A model generated the notes under the pieces. That model searched no databases and was not told the origin of the DNA. It saw nothing but the letters and a program-made list of their open reading frames with translations. Of a DNA stretch of 64,000 nt, positions 48,091 through 56,372 are shown piece by piece. Location of the stretch: NCBI RefSeq assembly GCF_008704795.1, contig NZ_CP023690.1, forward strand, positions 6,024,501-6,088,500, given 5' to 3'. Numbering within the stretch: the stretch's first letter is position 1; every line of letters starts with the position of its first letter. The DNA comes from Streptomyces spectabilis. Lineage in GTDB: Bacteria; Actinomycetota; Actinomycetes; Streptomycetales; Streptomycetaceae. Both the position numbers and the translations under genes were made by a program.

Positions 48091-48717
48091 ATGGCCCACC
48101 CGCGAAGTCGTGCTCGACGGCGCACTCTCGCCACAACCACCACCCTCACCGCAGTCCTCCTCTTCACCCCCACCCCCGCATGGGCCGACGACGACCCCAG
48201 CGCACCCCCCGGCTCCTCCACCACCTCCCCACCCCCCGAGGTCGACTCCAACAGCCCGGGGCTGAAGCTCGCCGACGGGGCGACGCTCGCGCCCGCCAAG
48301 GTCCTGGACATCAAGTCCGTCGTCGAGGACCTGGGCGGTGAGGAGCGCCGCGAGGACACCAACACGGACGTGAAGTTCGCGTTGCAGGCGGAGGTCCTCT
48401 TCCCCAAGGACAGCGCGAAGCTCAACCCCGAGGCGAACGCCCGCATCGAGGCGATCGCCGACGAGGCGAAGGCCCAGAAGGCGACCGACGTCCGCGTCTT
48501 CGGCTTCACGGACAACCTCGGCTCGTACGCCCACGGCAAGAAGCTCTCCAAGGACCGCGCCGAGGCCGTCCACGACCGCCTGGCGACCTTCCTCGGCCCC
48601 CAGGTCACGTACTCCGTACGCGGCTACAGCGAGGACTACCCGATCGCGGACAACGGCTCGGAGGAGGGCCGGAAGAAGAACCGCCGGGTGGAGGTCTCGT
48701 TCCCCCGCGGAACGTGA
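48091..48717 (+). CDS. OmpA-family peptidoglycan-binding protein
   Basis: A 208-residue secreted protein; signal peptide to about residue 32 (FTPTPAWADDD), Pro/Ser-rich linker, then an OmpA domain at about 90-205. The peptidoglycan-binding motif is visible as DVRVFGFTDNLGSYAHGKKLSKDRAEAV, slightly split by numbering, and GRKKNRRVEVSF. Such domains bind diaminopimelate stems. In Tad loci OmpA/CpaD-like proteins may anchor the apparatus to the wall. Three bases separate it from the lipoprotein. Confidence 0.87.
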   Translation: MAHPRSRARRRTLATTTTLTAVLLFTPTPAWADDDPSAPPGSSTTSPPPEVDSNSPGLKLADGATLAPAKVLDIKSVVEDLGGEERREDTNTDVKFALQAEVLFPKDSAKLNPEANARIEAIADEAKAQKATDVRVFGFTDNLGSYAHGKKLSKDRAEAVHDRLATFLGPQVTYSVRGYSEDYPIADNGSEEGRKKNRRVEVSFPRGT

Positions 48718-48810
48718 GACACCGGGCACCACCGGGGACACAGCGGCGCCCCCGACCGTTCTCACCGTACGTACGAGCAAACGAACGTACGAGGCCGATG
48801 GGAGAACGCG

Positions 48811-49446
48811 GTGCCCGAGCACGACGACCACAACAGCCACAGGGATCACCACGACCACGACGCCACCGTGCGCCCGGCGGCCCCCGAGGACGTCCCCCGA
48901 GCCGTCCGTACCCTGGGGCGGGCCTTCGCCGACTACGCCTGGACCCGGCACACGGTGGCCGCCGACGACCACGTACGGCGCGTGGAGGGCCTGCAGGAGC
49001 TGTTCCTGACGCGGATAGGCCTGGCCCACGGGAGGGTGTGGGTCGCCGGGGGCGGAGCGGCGGTGGCCGTGTGGACGACCCCGGCCACGGCGGACGCAGG
49101 GGCCGTCTTCGCCGAGCTCGCACCCCGTTTCACGGAACTGGCCGGGGACCGCGCGCAGGCGTACGAGGAGGCCGAGGCGGCACTGCGCCCGCACCGGCCC
49201 GCGGAGCCGGTGTGGTTCCTGGGGACGGTCGGCGTCGACCCCGACCGCCAGGGCGCGGGCCTGGGCCGGGCGGTCCTGCGCCCCGGCATCGAGGCGGCGG
49301 AACGGGACGGCGTACCGGCGTTCCTGGAAACCTCCGCCGAGACCAACCTCCGCTTCTACGAACGCCTCGGCTTCGAGGTCACCGCCGACCTCACCCTGCC
49401 CGGGGGCGGGCCGCGCACGTGGTGCATGGTGCGCCGCGTGCCCTAG
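48811..49446 (+). CDS. GNAT-family acetyltransferase
   Basis: A 211-residue protein starting at GTG 48811 with GGGAG upstream. It has a histidine/aspartate-rich leader (EHDDHNSHRDHHDHD) that could bind metal. The GNAT core follows: motif A at VGVDPDRQGAGLGRAVL (acetyl-CoA pyrophosphate loop Q/R-x-x-G-x-G/A) and motif B LETSAETNLRFYERLGFEV. Substrate is unknown. It separates the pilus genes from the type VII locus. Confidence 0.87.
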   Translation: MPEHDDHNSHRDHHDHDATVRPAAPEDVPRAVRTLGRAFADYAWTRHTVAADDHVRRVEGLQELFLTRIGLAHGRVWVAGGGAAVAVWTTPATADAGAVFAELAPRFTELAGDRAQAYEEAEAALRPHRPAEPVWFLGTVGVDPDRQGAGLGRAVLRPGIEAAERDGVPAFLETSAETNLRFYERLGFEVTADLTLPGGGPRTWCMVRRVP

Positions 49447-49753
49447 GGGCGCGCGCCAGCCGGAGGGGTCGACGCAGGCGCAAACAAGCCCGTGTCCCGA
49501 GCGTCCGCGCCGTTCGCTCGGCGCACACTTTTGGCCATAGTGCCCGTACGAGGGATTGGCCCGGGATCCGTGGTGGGAGGGGAGACGGCGGTGACGCCAG
49601 GGCCGACGCGGCGAGGACGCGGACGGGCACGTGGCGGGATCGCGCCACCTGCCCCACAACTGCGTTGCGCTTGCAATGAATTGTCGGGAAGTATGTTCGA
49701 TGAGCTATGTGGCATGAGCGCAGTGTGAGCAGGCTGAAGCGGGGGTTGGACGC
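49447..49753 (+). promoter_or_regulatory. 307-base gap before the type VII locus
   Basis: No gene seen. Bases 49660-49735 are the AT-richest part (TTGCAATGAATTGTCGGG, AGTATGTTCGATGAGC) and hold the likely promoter of the type VII genes. AAGCGGGGG lies about ten bases before ATG 49754. Confidence 0.4.
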
Positions 49754-50083
49754 ATGAAGTTCGACATGGGCGAGACGACACTGGCCGTCCTCGGCAAGAA
49801 CACCTCCGGGTCGAGCGACGACCTGGGCGCGCTGATCCGGGCGCTGGTGTCGGCCGCGGAGCCGCTGGAGGGGAAGTTCAACGGCGCGGGCAAGGCGACG
49901 TTCGACTCCTTCAAGCTGCGCGCGGACGAGATCACGGCGGCGCTGAACGGCTCGCTGCAGTCGATCCTGGGCGGCCAGGCGGGCATGGACGAGGCGTTCG
50001 CGACCGGCACGCAGGAGCAGTCCGACAACGCGCAGCGGAACATGGGCGCGGCCAATTTCCAGGCGGCGCGGTTCTCCGGCTGA
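49754..50083 (+). CDS. WXG100/ESAT-6-like protein (WXG motif replaced)
   Basis: A 109-residue, two-helix protein with no signal peptide, starting MKFDMGETTLAVLG. In the hairpin turn where WXG normally occurs, FNGAGKATFDSF is found, and the protein contains no tryptophan. Helical segments flank it (LGALIRALVSAAEPLEGKF; FKLRADEITAALNGSLQSI). By length, position and fold it is an Esx-type substrate or chaperone of the type VII system, likely paired with the next gene. Confidence 0.75.
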   Translation: MKFDMGETTLAVLGKNTSGSSDDLGALIRALVSAAEPLEGKFNGAGKATFDSFKLRADEITAALNGSLQSILGGQAGMDEAFATGTQEQSDNAQRNMGAANFQAARFSG

Positions 50084-50164
50084 GCGGCAGCCGCACGCGG
50101 GCCGGCGAGGGCCCGTCCTTCCACATTCCATTGTTCGTCTGTTCGTCGCGGGGAGTTGTGAGTC

Positions 50165-50476
50165 ATGGCGGGAAACCAGGACCGGCGTTCGTACGACACC
50201 GGCGCGTCCGCCGATGTGCAGGGCGGTCTGCACGTCGTCATCGGCCAGCTGGAGCGGGTGCTCGGTGACCGCGACCGCGCGGTGAAGGCGGCGATGGCCG
50301 ACTACCAGGCCGACGGCGTCTCGGACGAGTACCACGGCAAGGAAGTCCGCTGGAACCAGGCGGCCAACGAGGTGCGCGAGATCATCCGCCTCGTGCGCTC
50401 GACCCTGGAGGAGAACGACGGCACGGCCCAGACGACGCTGTCCCGCGCTCGGGCCGCTGTCAACAACATCGGCTGA
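50165..50476 (+). CDS. WXG100-like protein (pore-forming ESAT-6 type)
   Basis: A 103-residue, helical-hairpin protein. The turn has DEYHGKEVRWNQAANEV with a tryptophan, but not a strict WXG. Flanking helices are LHVVIGQLERVLGDRDRAVKAAM and REIIRLVRSTLEENDG, the first exceeding the quoted segment. It lies 81 bases after the first Esx-like gene. I expect a heterodimer exported by EccC. Confidence 0.8.
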   Translation: MAGNQDRRSYDTGASADVQGGLHVVIGQLERVLGDRDRAVKAAMADYQADGVSDEYHGKEVRWNQAANEVREIIRLVRSTLEENDGTAQTTLSRARAAVNNIG

Positions 50477-50526
50477 CCACAGCGGCACACCGTGCGGCGG
50501 GACGACGGGGACCTAGGGGGCGTGTG

Positions 50527-50940
50527 GTGACGGCTTGGGACATCAAGCCAGGCGGAGTCGGCGGCGTGCTGCGGCGGGCCGGTGAATCGGCCGAGCGCAT
50601 GGCGAAGGCCGGCGGCGAGATGCAGAAGACGCTGCCGAGCGCGGCGGCTTCGGCGGGGACGATCGCCGAGGGCGGGCACGAGGGGGACGGGCGGCCCGGC
50701 CAGGGCGGGAAGCAAGGTCCGGTGGCCTCCGCGCTCGGTGTGTTCGCGCGGCGGTGGAACGACGACCTGGACTACATCTCGCGGCGCGCCGCGAGCTCGC
50801 TGCTCGGCGCGCACCTGGCCACGAAGGAGTACGTGGAGGGCGATCTGAAGATGGCCGCGAGCCGGAACCGCGACGCCATCAACGGCATCGTGCCCGACAT
50901 GCCCGGCGCCAACGGCGGTGGTGGGGGCGGCAAGAAGTGA
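50527..50940 (+). CDS. Hypothetical type VII-associated protein (DUF6507-like)
   Basis: A 137-residue protein starting at GTG 50527 (GGGGG six upstream) with MTAWDIKPGGVGGVLRRAG, a signature I recall from DUF6507 proteins in actinobacterial type VII loci. It is largely helical, with a Gly-rich linker and a Gly-rich C-terminus ending GGGGGGKK. A partner or chaperone of the following toxin is plausible: its last codons overlap the toxin start (GTGA at 50937-50940). Confidence 0.65.
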   Translation: MTAWDIKPGGVGGVLRRAGESAERMAKAGGEMQKTLPSAAASAGTIAEGGHEGDGRPGQGGKQGPVASALGVFARRWNDDLDYISRRAASSLLGAHLATKEYVEGDLKMAASRNRDAINGIVPDMPGANGGGGGGKK

Positions 50941-52988
50941 GCAACGAGCCGATCGACCCCAACGCGATACCGCAGTTCACCGGTGACCTGGAGCAGTTGG
51001 AGCGGGACGTCTCGGACCTGCGAAGCGAGGCATCGCGCTTCCGGGACGCGGGCGGGGACGTGCACTCCGACTTCCAGGGGCTCTCGGCGTTCTACGAGGC
51101 ACCGGAGGCCGAGCAGCTGTTCGCCACGACCAAGCCGGTGCAGACGAAGACGGACGCGTTCGCCGACGACTTGGAGAAGGTGGCACAGGCGCTGAGCGAG
51201 TACGCGACTGACGTACGGCCGCTCGCGAAGAAGCTCAAGCAGCTCCAGACCGAGGCCAGCGCCTTCTACATCGACGAGGTCTCCACCGACGACGACTGGC
51301 GCAAGGACGACGACAAGCGCGACCACAACAACCGGCTCGTGCAGGAGGTCGCGACCGTCACCCAGGCCTTCCGCGCGGCTGAGATCGACTGCCACAACAA
51401 GATCACCAGGCTGGTCGGTGGTGTGCAGCTGCGGCCCAGCAGTGACGGCACCAGCAGCTGTGACACGTACGGCTACACCGACGAGGTGCTCGAGCAGGCC
51501 GAGGAGTTCCCCTGGGGCGGCACGGTCGAGAAGGACCGCGACGGCGTCGACTGGCTGCTCCACAAGGCGAAGGACGTCGGCAAGGGTTTCTTCATCGACG
51601 GCGTGGGCGGTGCGGCCGGGGCGCTCGCCACGCTGGTGGGTCAGGGCGAGGGCGGCTGGGGCGCGGCCGGGGAGGCGTGGACCAACCTGGGGAAGCTCGC
51701 CACCGGCCTCACGCTCAGCATCGGACCGGCGGCCGGTGTCTTCTGGCTGGCCAAGGACGACCAACTGCCCAGCTTCCTCCGGGACTCCCGCCGAACGGTG
51801 GTCGACACCGGCAAGGGCCTGATCGCCTACGACGAGTGGAGCAAGAACCCGGCACGAGCCGCGGGCCTCGTCGGCTTCAACGCGCTCACGATCCTGGCGA
51901 CGCGGGGCGCCGGCGCCGCCGCCAAGGGCGGCGCGGCGGCGAAGACGATCTCAGCTGTCAGCAAGTTCGGCCGGGCGGTGGATCCCTTCACGTACGCCGC
52001 AAAGGGTGTCACCTTCACTGTCTCCAAGGTCGGCGACCTGCTGGCCCCCCTCCGCAACGCCCGCACAGTCCCCCGGCTCGACGCCCCGATCGGCTCCTAC
52101 CACCTCGTCGACGACGGAGCGAGGCCGTCCCCGAGGCCCGCGTCGGTACCGGACAACGCCCGAGCGTATGCCGACAGCGAGGGTCACACGCTGTACATGA
52201 CGCGCGACGGGGCCATTGTCGACGAGCACGGCAGGGTGCTTGAACGAGTAGCGGAACGGGCCCACGTCGGCAGCGCCATGAATCATGGTGAACCTGGGGG
52301 AAGTCCGGGCTCCGTTGAGGGGCATGCGGGTCTCGTTCCGGGGGAGCTTCGCGGCGGCGTGGACGCTCACGGGATGGGGACTCGCCGCGACTTCGAAGCG
52401 CGAATCGCGCCCGAGTCAACGATGCCGGTGGTCCCCAAGCAACCGGGTGACATAGTCCTGGATACAGGAGATCATGTCTATTTTCGGGACGGGGCAACGG
52501 CTATTGGTTATGACCGTAACACTCTGGTCAACTTTGGCTTGGTGAAGCCGGTGGCTGGCTACCACGATGTCGTGGTTCATGGAAACGGCCGAGGTTTCTT
52601 TGAGCCAGGGCGGGTCAATGAAGCCGGTGTGGGTTTTTCGCTTGGCGATGTGCACCCTTCCCATATTGCAGAGGCGATTCGCAATAACCCAAGCTACAGC
52701 GGCGGCGCCGTCCGGCTCGTCTCATGTCATACGGCATGGCTGCATGGCAATGAAGTGGTGGACCTGCCGCGCGGCGCGGCGGGACCGTTGAGGGCCGCTG
52801 AGGAGGGCGCGCGCGTCGGCGACCCTGCCCTGCATCATCCGGCTGCTCAAGAGATTGCGAATGAGCTCGGCGTCCCAGTGATGGCGCCGACTCACAAGGT
52901 GGGAGTCTCGCCGCTGCGGGGGCCTGGCCAGGTTCCGAGGATCGCGGACAATGGATATTGGCGAATCTTCTTGCCGATGGCCAAGTAG
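50937..52988 (+). CDS. Type VII polymorphic toxin with clan-CD-like C-terminal domain
   Basis: A 683-residue protein; GTG 50937 overlaps the previous TGA. The first 150 residues are helical and LXG/WXG-like (LERDVSDLRSEASRFRDAGG; YEAPEAEQLF), as expected for a type VII export domain. A small membrane-like Gly/Ala-rich stretch spans residues 215-275. The last 180 residues form the toxin: four hydrophobics then His-Gly (VVVHGNG, His548) and VRLVSCHT (Cys597), the spacing and motifs of clan-CD cysteine peptidases such as caspases and C80 autoprocessing domains. IANELGVPVMAPT follows. The toxin region has visibly lower GC than the scaffold, suggesting exchange. The next gene is its likely immunity protein. 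Confidence 0.8.
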   Translation: MSNEPIDPNAIPQFTGDLEQLERDVSDLRSEASRFRDAGGDVHSDFQGLSAFYEAPEAEQLFATTKPVQTKTDAFADDLEKVAQALSEYATDVRPLAKKLKQLQTEASAFYIDEVSTDDDWRKDDDKRDHNNRLVQEVATVTQAFRAAEIDCHNKITRLVGGVQLRPSSDGTSSCDTYGYTDEVLEQAEEFPWGGTVEKDRDGVDWLLHKAKDVGKGFFIDGVGGAAGALATLVGQGEGGWGAAGEAWTNLGKLATGLTLSIGPAAGVFWLAKDDQLPSFLRDSRRTVVDTGKGLIAYDEWSKNPARAAGLVGFNALTILATRGAGAAAKGGAAAKTISAVSKFGRAVDPFTYAAKGVTFTVSKVGDLLAPLRNARTVPRLDAPIGSYHLVDDGARPSPRPASVPDNARAYADSEGHTLYMTRDGAIVDEHGRVLERVAERAHVGSAMNHGEPGGSPGSVEGHAGLVPGELRGGVDAHGMGTRRDFEARIAPESTMPVVPKQPGDIVLDTGDHVYFRDGATAIGYDRNTLVNFGLVKPVAGYHDVVVHGNGRGFFEPGRVNEAGVGFSLGDVHPSHIAEAIRNNPSYSGGAVRLVSCHTAWLHGNEVVDLPRGAAGPLRAAEEGARVGDPALHHPAAQEIANELGVPVMAPTHKVGVSPLRGPGQVPRIADNGYWRIFLPMAK

Positions 52989-52998
52989 AGAGGTTTCC

Positions 52999-53382
52999 AT
53001 GCAGATCGCAGACCACTTTGAGGAGCTCTGGTCGCCGAGCTTCGGGCGTCCTCGCGGAAGCGTGCGGGAGTTCCTTGCTTCTGCCGCGTACCCTGAGCAG
53101 GGGGATATTGCAAGATATCTCCAGGCAGGGCATGAAATCATTTCGGTGATGGGTGCATCTCCGGACGTTCTGGGCTCGGGTGAGCGCATCGTGGGCGGTG
53201 ACTCTCTCTACACCGACGGGGAATGGCTGTGGCGTGGCGACTTGTGGTTCTATGTGCGGAGTCATTACGTGCGCTTGCCCGAGGAATTCCTGATTCGCAT
53301 GCGAGATTGTGGATATTGCATGCCGGATGTGCAGCGTCCGAAGCTTCTCGGAATTCTGGATTGGGTGGAGGAGAGATGGTGA
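52999..53382 (+). CDS. Probable immunity protein for the type VII toxin
   Basis: A 127-residue acidic protein starting MQIADHFEELWSPSFG at ATG 52999 with GAGAGG upstream, ten bases after the toxin stop. It has two aromatic-rich motifs, DGEWLWRGDLWFYV and HYVRLPEEFL, and a C-terminal segment CGYCMPDVQRP. Size, position and lower GC, shared with the toxin tip, all fit an immunity protein; no name is assigned. Confidence 0.75.
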   Translation: MQIADHFEELWSPSFGRPRGSVREFLASAAYPEQGDIARYLQAGHEIISVMGASPDVLGSGERIVGGDSLYTDGEWLWRGDLWFYVRSHYVRLPEEFLIRMRDCGYCMPDVQRPKLLGILDWVEERW

Positions 53383-53449
53383 CAACGTCCTCGTTGCGCG
53401 GGGCAGGGCGCGGTACGGGAAGGTGCTTCGGACGAGCATAGGGGGCGCG

Positions 53450-53743
53450 TTGGCAGCCCAGGACTACGACAGTCAGCTTCTGGAATCCGTGGCTGTTCGG
53501 CGGCGGCGGCTTCGGGATGCCGTGGTGTTCGGGGGTGAGCGGCAGCGGCGCGGGTGGGACGAGCGGCTTGGGAAGGTGTTCGGCGGGATTGTCATCGGTG
53601 CCGTGTTGTGTGCTGGGTGCGTCGGCTGGTCATTTGTCTCGGAGCGGGTGATGAAAGAGAAGCCCGAGGTTTCCCGTTCCGTTCCCAGGACTTCGTCGTC
53701 AGGCGTGTCTGAATCGCCCTCTGTGGCGCCTTCTTCTCGGTGA
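53450..53743 (+). CDS. Small membrane protein of type VII locus, TTG start
   Basis: A 97-residue protein; TTG 53450 has AGGGGG five to ten bases upstream, giving MAAQDYDSQLLESVAVRRRR. A basic N-terminal half is followed by one membrane helix (VFGGIVIGAVLCAGCVGWSFV) and a Ser/Pro-rich C-terminal tail. It lies 14 bases before eccD. A conserved accessory subunit is likely, but function is unknown. A longer frame from 53309 overlaps the immunity gene and is less likely. Confidence 0.62.
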   Translation: MAAQDYDSQLLESVAVRRRRLRDAVVFGGERQRRGWDERLGKVFGGIVIGAVLCAGCVGWSFVSERVMKEKPEVSRSVPRTSSSGVSESPSVAPSSR

Positions 53744-53756
53744 TAGGTTCGAACTT

Positions 53757-55127
53757 GTGATATCTGCGGGGGCGTTGAGCCGTAGCCGGGGTCAAGTGGC
53801 ACTGAGTCGCGTGACCCTGGTGGGAGAGCGGCGGCGGGTCGATCTCGTGCTGCCTTCTCAGGAGCCGGTCGGGCTGCTGCTGCCCGAGGTGATGCGGCTG
53901 CTCGGCGATCAGGTCGGGGAGCGGCCCGAGCTCCGGCATCTCGTGACCACGGACGGCTCGGCCCTCGCACTGGACGGCACGTTGGAGTCCGCTGGTATCG
54001 CCGACGGAGCCGTGCTGCGGCTGGTCCGGGTCGAGGATGCGCCCTCGGCACCGGTGGTGCACGACGTCACCGATGAGGCCGCCGGCGACGTGGACGTACG
54101 GCGGTGGCGATGGGACCCGCGGGCCCGGAGCGTGGTGTGCGGGGGCGCGGTGGCCGGGTGGGCGCTGCTCGCGGGGCTCCTGGCCCGGGGTGAGTTCGCC
54201 GCCCCGCGAGTGGCCGCGGCCCTCGTCGCGGTCGCCGCGGCGGCCGCGCTCGGCGGCGCGCTGCTCGGCCGCGCCCGGCGGGTCGCTCTCGCTGCCGGAC
54301 TGCTCGCCACCGCGGGTGCGCTGGGAGTCCTGGGCGCGTGGACGGCGGCCGACGCGAACGAGTGGGACGGGGCGGCGAGGCTCGCCGGTGTCTGCGGGGC
54401 TCTCGCCGTCACGCTGCTGCTGCTCGGCTGGTTCACGCCGCTCGGGCGGGGCGGCCTGGTCGGCGGCGGCGCGCTCGTCGGGGGCACCGCCGCATGGGAA
54501 GTGGCCCTCGCCGCGCAGGGCGTCGAAGGTGACGGCGCGGCACGCGTCGGCGCCGTACTGGCCGTGCTTTCGGTGGTCGCCCTCGGCGTACTGCCCCGCC
54601 TCGCCCTGATGGCATCCGGGCTTTCCGGCCTCGACGACCGGCGGTCGGGCGGCGTCTCCGTGAGCCGGTACCAGGTCGGCACCGCCCTGGCCGCCACGCA
54701 CCGCGGACTCGCGCTCGCGACCCTCGTCTGCGCGGTGTCCGCCGCCGGCGGCGCCGTACTGGCGCTGCGCGCCGAGACGGTGTGGCCCGTGCTGCTCGCC
54801 GTCACCACGGCGACGGTCCTCGTCCTGCGGGCACGTGCCTTCCCCCTGATCGCCGAGGTCGTCGCGCTGCTGGTGGCCGGGGCGACCGTGGTGGTGCGGC
54901 TGGTGTGGGTGTGGCTCGGGCACTCCGGCGCGGCGGGACCGCTCGCCCTGCTCGTCGTGCTCGCCGTCGCTCCGCTGCTCGTGCTCGCCGTCCGGCCCGC
55001 CGAACACGTGCGGGTGCGGCTGCGGAGGTTCGGGGACGTGCTGGAGTCGGTGGGCGTGATCGCGCTCGTGCCGCTGCTGCTCGGTGTGTTCGGTGTGTAC
55101 GGGCGTCTGCTCGACACCTTCGCGTGA
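53757..55127 (+). CDS. eccD: Type VII secretion membrane protein EccD
   Basis: A 456-residue protein starting GTG 53757. The N-terminal 100 residues are a ubiquitin-like YukD domain (SRVTLVGERRRVDLVLPSQE; HLVTTDGSALALDGTL), followed by about 11 membrane helices. EccD forms much of the channel of the type VII complex. The length is typical for Streptomyces EccD. Confidence 0.92.
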   Translation: MISAGALSRSRGQVALSRVTLVGERRRVDLVLPSQEPVGLLLPEVMRLLGDQVGERPELRHLVTTDGSALALDGTLESAGIADGAVLRLVRVEDAPSAPVVHDVTDEAAGDVDVRRWRWDPRARSVVCGGAVAGWALLAGLLARGEFAAPRVAAALVAVAAAAALGGALLGRARRVALAAGLLATAGALGVLGAWTAADANEWDGAARLAGVCGALAVTLLLLGWFTPLGRGGLVGGGALVGGTAAWEVALAAQGVEGDGAARVGAVLAVLSVVALGVLPRLALMASGLSGLDDRRSGGVSVSRYQVGTALAATHRGLALATLVCAVSAAGGAVLALRAETVWPVLLAVTTATVLVLRARAFPLIAEVVALLVAGATVVVRLVWVWLGHSGAAGPLALLVVLAVAPLLVLAVRPAEHVRVRLRRFGDVLESVGVIALVPLLLGVFGVYGRLLDTFA

Positions 55128-55141
55128 GGGTGGGAGGAGAC

Positions 55142-56341
55142 ATGGCACAGGGCCAGGACTGGCAGCGCGACGTGCTGCGCGAGCTGAGGCCGGGCGGCCC
55201 GGCGACCACGGACGCGGCCTCTCGCCCCGCCGAGGAGCCCGCGCCCGACCCGCGCCGCACCGGCCAACCGCCCGCTTCGCAGCACCGCGCCGCCGAGGAC
55301 CGATCTGCCCCGCACTCCGCCGACCAGCCCCTGCCCACCTCGCGGCACGCCGACGGGCCCCACCCCGTCCCGCGCCCCGGCGCCGAGTCCCACCCCGTCC
55401 CGCGCCCCGCGGCCCCCGCGCCGAGCCCCGATTCCACCCCCACCCTCGACCCCCGTTTGGCCCTGGCCCTCGGCGCGCCCGCGCACGGCGACACCGCTCT
55501 GCGCCGCACCGGCCGGACGCTCCGCAAGCTCACCGGTTCCGCCTCGCGGGACGTCGCGGAAGAGACGCGCCGCGCCCAGGAGGTGCAGCAGCCCGTCACC
55601 ACCGGGCGCGTGATCGCGGTGACGTCCATCCGGGGCGGGGTCGGCAAGACCACCGTGGCGGCGCTGCTCGGCCGCACGTTCAACCACTACCGGCACGACC
55701 CGGTGCTCACCCTGGAAGCGGACGCCGCGCTCGGCACCCTTCCGGTCCGGATGGGGGCCGAGTCGATCCGCTGGGCCTGCGCCGACCTCGCCCGGGTCCT
55801 GAACCCCGCCATGCGGCTCACCGACGTGACCGGCTACCTGGTGCCGGTGAGCGACGGCGGCTGGCTGCTGCCCGCGAGCCACGGGCGGGTCGGCGCCCCG
55901 CTCGACGTGGCGACGTACCGGACGGTCACGCTGGCCCTGCGCCGCTACTTCGCGGTGACCGTTGTGGACTGCGAGACGCTCCCCGGCGAAGTCGCCCGCA
56001 CCGCCATGGACACCGCGCACGCGCGCGTGGTCGTCGCGCCGATGACCGCCGAGGGCGTGAACGGGACCCGGCTCGTCCTGGACTGGCTGGCCCGGCTGCC
56101 CCACTCCGCCCTCGCCACGACCGTGGTCGCCCTCACCGTCGCCACTCCCGACGCGGCACTCGATCCCAAGGCCGCCGCCGCGCATCTGCGCGAGACCGGC
56201 GTCACCGTCGTACCGCTCGGTTACGACCGTCATCTGGCGGCCGGCGGCCCGATCCGCGTGGAGCGGCTCGCCGAGACCACCCGGGACTCGGCCGCCCGCC
56301 TCGCGGCCGAAGCGATGCACCGAGCCGTCAGGGTGCGGTGA
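55142..56341 (+). CDS. EspI/MinD-like ATPase of the type VII locus
   Basis: A 399-residue protein starting ATG 55142. Residues 1-125 are proline/alanine-rich and disordered; from 155 a SIMIBI ATPase follows with deviant Walker A SIRGGVGKTT, switch Asp in DPVLTLEADAALGTL and EGVNGTRLVLDWLARLP. EspI-type proteins respond to ATP state and are linked to type VII export in mycobacteria. It lies 14 bases after eccD. Confidence 0.83.
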   Translation: MAQGQDWQRDVLRELRPGGPATTDAASRPAEEPAPDPRRTGQPPASQHRAAEDRSAPHSADQPLPTSRHADGPHPVPRPGAESHPVPRPAAPAPSPDSTPTLDPRLALALGAPAHGDTALRRTGRTLRKLTGSASRDVAEETRRAQEVQQPVTTGRVIAVTSIRGGVGKTTVAALLGRTFNHYRHDPVLTLEADAALGTLPVRMGAESIRWACADLARVLNPAMRLTDVTGYLVPVSDGGWLLPASHGRVGAPLDVATYRTVTLALRRYFAVTVVDCETLPGEVARTAMDTAHARVVVAPMTAEGVNGTRLVLDWLARLPHSALATTVVALTVATPDAALDPKAAAAHLRETGVTVVPLGYDRHLAAGGPIRVERLAETTRDSAARLAAEAMHRAVRVR

Positions 56342-56348
56342 GCGCGCC

Positions 56349-56372
56349 ATGACCCACCGGAGTACGCGATGA
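56349..56372 (+). other. Seven-codon leader frame before eccC
   Basis: ATG 56349 opens MTHRSTR and stops at a TGA that overlaps the eccC ATG (56369). Its first eleven bases repeat the first eleven of eccC (ATGACCCACCG), so it may be a small duplication. Reinitiation or coupling could set EccC levels; it could also be accidental. Confidence 0.35.
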
